In this document: positions 57,032 through 64,000 of the stretch, piece by piece
Layout: each line of letters starts with the position of its first letter
How positions within the stretch are numbered: position 1 is the stretch's first letter
Source: Amphirosellinia nigrospora
Taxonomy: Eukaryota > Ascomycota > Sordariomycetes > Xylariales > Xylariaceae
NCBI GenBank assembly: GCA_004123355.1
Contig: SCHM01000002.1
Location: forward strand, 5,925,569 to 5,989,568
Reading direction: 5' to 3'
Length of the DNA: 64,000 nucleotides
Position numbers and translations under genes: made by a program
Notes under the pieces: generated by a model
Seen by the model: the letters and a program-made list of their open reading frames with translations, nothing else
Told to the model about the DNA's origin: nothing
Database searches by the model: none

Positions 57032-58413
57032 ATGCCAGCTATCGAGAGCACAAAGGCCGGACGCGGTGGACCACCCGCATAGTCCCTGTCTTTCTTGCCG
57101 TTGCTGTTGCCTACGCGACATACGTCGTCGTCGTCCGTGTGTGTGGTGAGTACGCGCTTCTTTGTGCATCATGCAGTGAGCGAGCGCTAATTACCGTGCT
57201 TCTTCTCGCAGTCAAGTACCTGCTTGGGACCCTAAACGAAACCGGGGCGGCCATCGCTGTCCTGGTTCTCTACTTCTTCTTCTTTCTCTTCATGATATGT
57301 ACCTACGCACGAACCCTTTACCATGCGAACTTCAACCCGGGCGTCGTCCCGCTGGGCCCACGAGCAGTCGCGCGACAGAAGACGATGGTGGGAAGCGGAT
57401 GATGCAGTCGTCGCACGGCGCAGATGATATCGAAAGCCGCGCCTATGATGCCGGACCGGACAGCGACCCGACAGCCCTGGACTGGAGACCTTTTATTCCC
57501 GGGACGCGTTTGTATGCGAGCCCGACGGCCGCCCGAAATGGTGCACCGAATGCAGCAACTGGAAACAAGATCGGGTTCATCATAGTCGCGAGATTGGTCG
57601 ATGTGTCTACCGTATGGATCACTACTGCCCTTGGGCCGGCGGCATGATTGCCGAGAATTGTAGGTTTACTAATACCTACCTCTACCTATATTACACTACT
57701 AATCTGACGCAGCCTTTAAGTTTTTCGTGCAATTTACCACTTATACTGCATCGTTTTGCGCAGTCGTGTTGGGATCGAGTGCCTATGTACTTCGCCGCCA
57801 GGTTCAGCATGGTGCCTCTCCCGATTCTTACCTGATTGCCGTAATAGCGATTGCGGCATTCTTTGGGCTGTTTTCATTCTTAATGACCGTCACCTCAGCG
57901 CGGTATATTTTCCTAAACATGACAAATGTCGACATCTTGTCGTTCCATCAGAAGGCCTACTGCTTGGCCGTGAGAGTCCCTCGGAGCACGAGGTCGGATA
58001 GGTTCGGTGTAGTCGTGTACCCTCTGACACGGCCGGAAACCAGCTCAAGTGATAGAAAGAGAAGCAGCGTTGGCTCGTATCACAAACGCCAAAAGGCCGG
58101 AGCGCAGGAAGCGGATCTATCTGCCTCTTCCCGTGATGATCTCGCAACGCGGACTTTTGCAATTCTCGAGACAGCACCGGGGGAAAATCCATGGGACATG
58201 GGGCCTTGGCGGAATTGGCAGTCGGTCATGGGCTGGAATCCCTTGGATTGGCTACTTCCCATTCGCCACTCTCCTTGTGCTAGCCACGACAACGGCGAGA
58301 GCCTGTACCCTATGGATCGTATGCTTAATCAGCTTCGTAGCAGATACGGCCTTCCTACCGGCCCGCCGTCGGACGAGAGTACGGTGATGGAGATGAGGGG
58401 TTTGCAGAGTTGA
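57032..58413 (+). CDS. PFA5: DHHC-family protein S-acyltransferase, PFA5 type
   Basis: A membrane palmitoyltransferase. Exon 1 starts [11 protein letters not shown] and carries the first membrane helix ([20 protein letters not shown]). The intron 57146-57211 leads to a second helix ([18 protein letters not shown]) and [16 protein letters not shown]. The Cys-rich domain reads [37 protein letters not shown] and AGGMIAEN, with DHYC in place of DHHC. The intron 57660-57712 follows, and then [20 protein letters not shown] and [16 protein letters not shown] (helices 3-4), a TTxE-like region and a cytosolic tail. Layout and the HHSREIGRC pattern match fungal Pfa5. Frame breaks are near 57065, near 57380 and at the CCC run about 57475-57477. 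The tail shows [16 protein letters not shown], typical of the family end. Length, about 430 residues, is normal. Confidence 0.82.
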
Positions 58414-59209
58414 TGAGCACAGATGCGACTGTACATTGGGGCAGATGATACCCTTGTATTTACCATTATGATGCATTAGAGCTTTTGACAGCATGGTAGC
58501 ACATCATTGCTACTATTTTAATATGTAATGGCGTTGGGGTGTATTGTACATACAATTAAGTTTATAATTCCAAGTCATTGTAAGGGTTGGCATTTGAGAC
58601 CCCGTACTGAATTGATCATATAACAAGGATGAGTATCCTGGGCGATGGCTCTTTTTCGTGGGCAAACATCAATCTTGCGTACAAATGGTGAAAAGGGGGC
58701 ATGGAGGCCCCGGTACTAGGAATTTTTGGAATCCGAAAATGGAGTTCCCATACCATCTGCGACTACACAACTAGGTTTCACCTACTTACGAAGAAGGAGG
58801 AAATAGTAATAGCAAAGTATCATCGGGTTCCCTATGTTCATTTCAGCGTGTAGATCTAGGAGGCCCGAGAGATGTGCTCAGGTGCCTGTTAGGCAGTCAG
58901 AGTCACATTGACTTGCAACCGCCCTCGGGCTTTCGTTTAGGTAACAAGGAGCCTTGATAGCTTCTGTTGGTGCCTAATTTTTCATCGCTTATTAGGTATA
59001 TATGCCTGCCCAGAAGAAGGTTATATAGTTGTATAGCCGGCCCAACAATTATTTGATGTAAACTTGCGACAACGTCCTCATCTGTGTACAAAATGGATAT
59101 CGAACTCGGCGCCTCGCAGTATCCAAACGAGAATGTGAGACGAACAATACAAGGTATCCCACAAAGAGAAAAGCCTAGTGGCCGGATGATGTAGTGACTG
59201 GTCTCAGTT
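58414..59209. other. intergenic, no supported gene
   Basis: This holds the probable 3' end of the PFA5 transcript and then anonymous sequence. No domain or splice-site pair was found. Confidence 0.45.
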
Positions 59210-59812
59210 GAGGACTATAGAAATGGATATCCTCGATTCGCAGCTCTCGTCGCGTCGCACGACTCTTTTGTCATTTGCCGCTGATTTTTCAAACTGCGCG
59301 CGCGTGTTTGATTGCTAAAGCAAGACACACTTTCAGTGCTGTAGCAGAGGCTAGAGCAGGTCGATCGCGAGGAACGCAACCCGTTACGTGTCGGAAGCCG
59401 ACGACGAGACAATAAAGAGGAAAGAAAGTCTCTTCTTTCCGACATCTACAAAACGCTATCTGACTATGGTACGTATGACCCCCATTTCTAAGCATGAACG
59501 CCTGCGCTGACCAGGGAACTAAGGGCCCTAGACAATATAATTGTGAGCACTCGTCGGTTTCTCGGGCTTGAGGGTGCGCGGCCGAGAAACATACCCAACC
59601 TATTGAATTGGATTGGAGGAAACAGTTGCGTGGCTAGGACTGAAACTGCATATTTGGCACGGGCTGAAGAGCTAGTCAGCGTAGCTAGCATCGATGAAAC
59701 CGTCATGACATGGCTAGAAAGACTACCTAGCCGAGCATGGCTAATATTGGATACGTCCAGATGTCCACAAGGTCTGCAACCCAAAGCGTGCCCCCTTGAC
59801 ATCATCCTATAA
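59210..59812 (+). pseudogene. DUF6594 protein relic with three in-frame stops
   Basis: From 59210 one frame reads EDYRNGYPRFAALVASHDSF, then VICR, a TGA (59282-59284), FFKLRARV, a TGA (59309-59311), LLKQDTLSVL, a TAG (59342-59344), and QRLEQVDREERNPL, up to a GTACGT donor at 59469. This is the conserved start of DUF6594 proteins (GYPRFA, a Cys-Arg-Arg-Phe then Leu-Arg-Arg block, LLxKQDxLxxLE, LDREE). After an intron-like gap the text continues ELRALDNIIVSTRRFLGLEG, RPRNIPNLLNWIGGNSCVAR and ETAYLARAEELVSVAS. The frame then ends at 59812 without the C-terminal membrane helices of the family. The junction phase is also off by one. The stops replace codons where Arg (CGA) or Gln (CAG) would fit, so C-to-T changes explain them. 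No ATG is visible in frame upstream, because a TGA lies near 59198. Confidence 0.65.
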
Positions 59813-61528
59813 AGCGCCGCCAACCACTTAGTTGAGTCGCAGCAGCTACATATGTTAACTTGTCCTTAGCTATGGCAGAGCTCTTGCTAACTAAACCTGC
59901 ATTACAGCTACACTACGGTTCTTACTGTTTTCATTTCCAGTGCTACTACCCCAATAAATGGTTAGTAACTCGGACCTATAATTTAACATGACCAGAATGA
60001 ATCGTAGTAATTAGGTAGTTGCAAATACGTGACCGGGGTGTCTATGCGCTACGATATCTACTACCGTATAGAACACGTTGAACAGATTCATGCAATTAGA
60101 TCCATAAGCTACGCCCTAGGTATCTTAATCTTGACAAGTTCATGGACTTAGACCACGAACCAAAAACGTACGAAATAGCACAAGCGGCTTGACAGGCCGG
60201 AGGGTAAATAAATGTGCCAAAAGAATCTACACTACATCAACTAGTCACTTTCAGCCCCCGGCGGCTGAAATTGTGGTTGTTAAAGGTGGTCGCAGAGAAC
60301 ATATAACATGGCTAGCCCCTACATACACTCCTCCAAGGTATTCCAGGACTGCATCTAGCTCGAAGTAGAAGAATGTCACGAACCTCGAAAGGGTAGGGTG
60401 TAAACATCTGTTGTTGCACAGAGGACCAGTGAAGTCATCTCCGTGGGCTCTATGTGACTACTTGACTATATACAGAGAGTCTCTTTGTGTGTTCAGATCC
60501 CTGTTTCCTGGCAAAGAAGGAAGTTATATAATATTGTGGTACTATATCAATCACGGGAGCGTGTTTTATCGTCCTACATTTTTTTCTTGTGCTTTCGCTT
60601 CTTATCTCTAGGGCATTGCCTGAACCATCGTCTCGTCACAGATGGGCTAGATAGGTATCAAAACGGTAATATAAAAGATGAGCTGGGAAGGGTTTACCAG
60701 CCTGCTCAGCCGACACACCCTCAGGAATGCGTCACTCGTCCCAACGTTGTGCGGAATGGTGACGGGAAGATCGCCGCCTGGCTCCGGCTCCCCGATATCC
60801 AGAGACACGGTGAAGTCGGGCCGTTTGGTTAGAGAGAATAGGGCGGCTACCTAGGACAGCGCCAAGATTAGCGGCTATTATCGAGTAGACTAGTTTATCA
60901 AATTGTGTTGACGTTGCTGGCGTGTTCCGGCGAAAAGAACCTGGTATAGAAAATGAGTATGTCAGGCCCTAAGGTCACAGGAGGCTAGATGGTACTATAG
61001 AGTAAGACTACCTTACCTACCTAGGTACCTACTTAGGGTAGTACATAGAAGTTAGATATACAGAGACCTAAGGCCTCTCCAAATACTAAGAATAAATTCA
61101 GGAACTAATGATATGAAGCCCTTACCCCTAAGCTTTTATCTACTAGTGACCTAACGGCGACTCTACTTCACTGTGGAGCCTAACTACCCGACAAAGTATC
61201 AGATACTACTGCATAGACTGTGACCTAGACGTTTTATTAACGGTTTCTACGTTAGGCCATAGACCTAGATACTTTCAGGTGAATTAGAGATGTTTCGCTC
61301 GAACAGGTAGATCACATTGCGAAATAAGCTTTCAAGCGAATGTCCTATGATTGTTCATGACGAAGCGAGTGACACCAAGCTATACCGTCCTTCCCTATAG
61401 CGGATGATATGAACCCAATATATCTCTTGAACGAGTGATCGATACATAAGAGCATCATTCCAAAAGAATGTTCCTACATCTCAGGCAACTATTTTCCTCG
61501 TGATTCCAAGCCCAATATCAAGGGGCTC
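59813..61528. other. gene-poor stretch
   Basis: Includes a small hairpin at 60249-60270 and a TACCTA/TAGGTA cluster at 61010-61040. A plus-strand frame at 60485-60832 has no recognisable domain. Nothing else is supported. Confidence 0.45.
60249..60270. repeat. inverted repeat, 8-bp stem and 6-base loop
   Basis: TTTCAGCC and GGCTGAAA flank CCCGGC. The stem is perfect and GC-rich. It is not followed by a T tract, and there is no gene close on either side to which it could be tied. Confidence 0.6.
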
Positions 61529-61778
61529 CTAAGCGGATTTGCACTCATCGCACTTTCTATGCGCGCATCCCTTACAGATGGCATCAGCTTCGTTTGTTGC
61601 ATACTCGAAGTGATCTTCTTCGCCACACTCTGAGCAGGTATACTTCTCGGTCGTTTTGTAGACTGGATCGGCTCTGACATTGTTGTCTTCGGAGTCGGAT
61701 TTAGGAGAAAAGTCTTTATCGTCGGCCCTGCCTCTTTATTAGATCTATCATGTCATGTTAGGAGGGAATATCTTACAT
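61529..61778 (-). CDS. 66-residue Cys-rich (zinc-ribbon-like) small protein, start codon split by an intron
   Basis: Exon 2 (61727-61529) reads ADDKDFSPKSDSEDNN, then KTTEKYTCSECGEEDHFEY and ADAICKGCAHRKCDECKSA, with a TAG at 61529-61531. Four CxxC-type pairs (CSEC, CKGC, CDEC and nearby His) suggest one small zinc site, as in several short fungal proteins of unknown role. No ATG lies in frame in exon 2 before the acidic start. Upstream, a GTAAGA donor at 61776, a CTAACATG branch and a CAG acceptor define a 49-base intron (61728-61776). Joining the AT at 61778-61777 to GGCC gives ATG GCC GAC GAT, so the start codon is split after its second base. The total of 201 bases is in phase with no break. 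The split start is inferred from splice signals. Confidence 0.68.
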
Positions 61779-62209
61779 CTTGATCTGAATAAAGAAGGCA
61801 GTACGTAACACGAGCCTAGTAGAGCGACTAAAAGAGAACAGTATCCGAAGAAAAGTTTGGTCTCAAGTGCTACGAGAGTGAAGATATTTGTTTGCAAAGA
61901 GTATTGTCCAAGGTTTTGAGCTGGTGACTTATGATTCATGAAGAGAATTCTCTTGGTTTCCCGCCGTGTTTATATACTAATAAAATTGTCTCGTAGGACT
62001 CTTGAACTTCAATTTCGGATGGCTACATTGAAGTGCTCGGGACCGCCGTTATCGGTATCCTGTGGTGTCAAAAGTATTGATCGCCAAAATTCACCTGTTT
62101 TCACGTTTTCCTTGCTACAGAGCCTCAACTATTCGACCCAAAGAATATCTCTAACCGCCACGAGACTAGGGGTAAGAGAACGACAGGGGCAAAATCTCTA
62201 AGTGCAACG

Positions 62210-62599
62210 TTGATTGCGGCCTGTGAGCCTTCTGGATTCATCCTTACGGCCAACGTGACGATGACATCTGCGAAAACAACGATCTTTTTTGGCCAAGAAG
62301 AGCCTGTCAAAAAAGCCACCGTCCTAGGGCTGTTCTACCGACGGGATAATCATGGATTAGACCGAGCCGGAATACCTAGAAGAGTACTTCGACGCGGACT
62401 GCCCGTAAACTACAATGATCATTACTGCTGCTCAACGGCTAAATTTCCGATTCAAGGGCAAATTATCTTGGCTCCTTTAGTAACGACTCTTTATCGGGAT
62501 GCATATCGTGTACTACAGAGTTTAGGGGCGCTCCATCCCAAGGCAGCAATATTAGATCCTTCGCATCGCAACTGGCTGCCTTGGTTGAAAAACGACTAG
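62210..62599 (+). CDS. uncharacterised ORF, 129 codons, possible fragment
   Basis: A continuous plus-strand frame contains EPSGFILTANVTMTSAKTTI, FFGQEEPVKKATVLGLFYRR and LYRDAYRVLQSLGALHPKAA, and ends WLPWLKND. The opposite strand in the second half has stops, so if either strand is coding it is this one. I do not recognise the family. The preceding plus-strand frame (61938-62201) ends nine bases upstream in another phase and may be a broken 5' part. No splice sites tie them together. Confidence 0.3.
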   Translation: MIAACEPSGFILTANVTMTSAKTTIFFGQEEPVKKATVLGLFYRRDNHGLDRAGIPRRVLRRGLPVNYNDHYCCSTAKFPIQGQIILAPLVTTLYRDAYRVLQSLGALHPKAAILDPSHRNWLPWLKND

Positions 62600-64000
62600 C
62601 GTCCCTTTCTGTCGGGACTCAGCAGTCCACACAAGAGGAAGGTCCTTACATCATACTTAAGTACTATGCATGAAGGAGACGAATGGAAGCACGCCCGGTA
62701 ACTCGTAGTTCGATCTCAGAAATCATAGACACAGGATAGTTTGGTCAAGTCACACCGCTTGGAAACTGTCTGCTGTCGATGCCTTGGCTAGGTAAAATGG
62801 CGGGACTCGCGTTTATAGCATTCCCCTAGCCTTACAAGATATAGTGAATATCACACGCATAGGTCCAGCCACTGAAGGTATGCCGGCATAGTCAGAGATA
62901 GGAATTATATCAATGTAGCCCTCTGCCAAGCAGTTTAGTATTATCCACACTTTTGAATTAGAATGGCATATTTGTTTTGTCTATTCAACCTGTTTATCTC
63001 GGTCTCCGGTTCGTAAAGCGCTTCTAAACTTTATTTAATCTACAGTAGTAGTATTTTATATTTCCCGTACCAGTGTAATTGTAGCACAACGTAACTAAAC
63101 TGGCATAATTATTGTTCCTCTAAAATAGAAAACTTGTTATCACAAAGGATTATTTTTATTGTCGCACAAGAAGCGGTTTTCTGAATCCTTTTTGTATGCC
63201 TGGCGCCAGGCAGTTGGACCTGTGATAGAATAGTCGCCATTAAGACGCGAGACGCCGCTGTACAATGATATCTGGTGATGTCATGGCCATATGTGGTGCA
63301 ATAGTAGTAGATCAGATGAAATAAACGGCGCAGCCGAGCCCCCTTCTCGCCGGCACGGGACCGTTCGGAACTAACAGACTAAATAGGCAAAAGAATGCGG
63401 GATATTTCCAAGATAAGCTATGTAGGCGCATGGAAGGAATATCTTGTTACACGACAAAGTTCTCATGCGTGCCATTGAGGTGGGGTTTCAAAGGAGTTGT
63501 CGCTCTGCGATTGTCATCCTAGCAAGCCACGAGAAAACATGATGACAGATCCCTATACCAAACACCGAAATAGTGAGGCTCTGCAACTTGTCTTCGAAAA
63601 CACCGTATGACAGAGCTGAGTCCCAACGAATCAAGAGAGACTTCTAGAAGTTGTGTATGTGACATCCTAATAATCTTACTCTCTGACACGAGCAACTAGG
63701 AACCGGAAAGGGGGTCGGCAGCAGCCTGGGCTGCCCTTCCAAACTGTGGATGCACTTATCAGGCTACCCTAGAAGACTTACAAAGCTGGGCAAGATGAAG
63801 GCGCTCGGCTTGGCGTAGGCTTTATAATTTGCGGCCTTGAAATGTAATAGATTAACGATCTAAATGTCACAGTTGGCTTGATGAACGCCCCTGTTTCTTG
63901 TCTTACAATGTCTACTGTGGCAGCCTATACTTGCGTTCTAGTATGGCAACGTAAGGATTATCCAACCAAAAGCATCCATTGATGAATAGTACACCGAGGA
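62600..64000. other. intergenic to the window edge
   Basis: No open frame with support. AT-rich from 62900 to 63180. A gene could begin beyond the window. Confidence 0.45.

Overview
The window looks like nuclear DNA of a filamentous ascomycete (Pezizomycotina, probably Sordariomycetes). The reasons are many short GT-AG introns of about 50-60 bases, often with a CTAAC-type branch site, a mitochondrial ARG5,6-type arginine polyprotein, and families expanded in these fungi (HET domain, DUF6594, a fungal F-box family, PF11951 regulators, and a PCL-type cyclin). Nothing bacterial, no CRISPR array, and no convincing tRNA or rRNA gene was seen. All identities come from reading motifs by eye, with no database search.

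Layout. 1.4-5.2 kb: a conserved unknown protein on the minus strand and a small charged ORF. 8.9-11.2 kb: a roadblock/LC7 protein (-) and the ribosome-biogenesis factor IPI1 (+). 11.2-14.8 kb: a long pyrimidine-rich leader and a DEAD-box helicase with a Trp-Gly-rich tail (+). 18.9-21.0 kb: a PCL-type cyclin (-). 21.0-28.4 kb: almost empty of genes. 28.5-31.5 kb: ARG5,6 (-). 31.5-37.8 kb: again almost empty. 37.8-44.0 kb: an MRS2/LPE10-type magnesium channel (-), an F-box protein (+) and a HET-domain protein (-). 46.6-52.2 kb: the most unusual block, an FHA-kinase reading into a KilA-N/APSES-like domain with an acidic minisatellite tail (-), divergent from an intact 737-residue protein with four copies of a repeat I do not recognise (+). 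52.6-58.4 kb: a PF11951 regulator (-), an Old Yellow Enzyme (+) and a PFA5-type palmitoyltransferase (+). 59.2-61.8 kb: a DUF6594 pseudogene (+) and a 66-residue Cys-rich protein whose ATG is split by an intron (-). The end of the window holds only weak ORFs.

A theme of the whole window is that most recognisable genes, including housekeeping ones, carry one to three single-base reading-frame breaks, often at G/C runs. The flanking protein is otherwise well conserved, so I read most of these as assembly indels rather than gene death. Two genes (the four-repeat gene and the small Cys-rich gene) splice together with no break at all. The DUF6594 copy is different: it has in-frame stops of the C-to-T type and looks truly dead.

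Functionally this is a mixed chromosomal segment and not one pathway. The best candidates for something undescribed are the FHA-kinase-KilA-N gene and its divergent repeat-protein neighbour.
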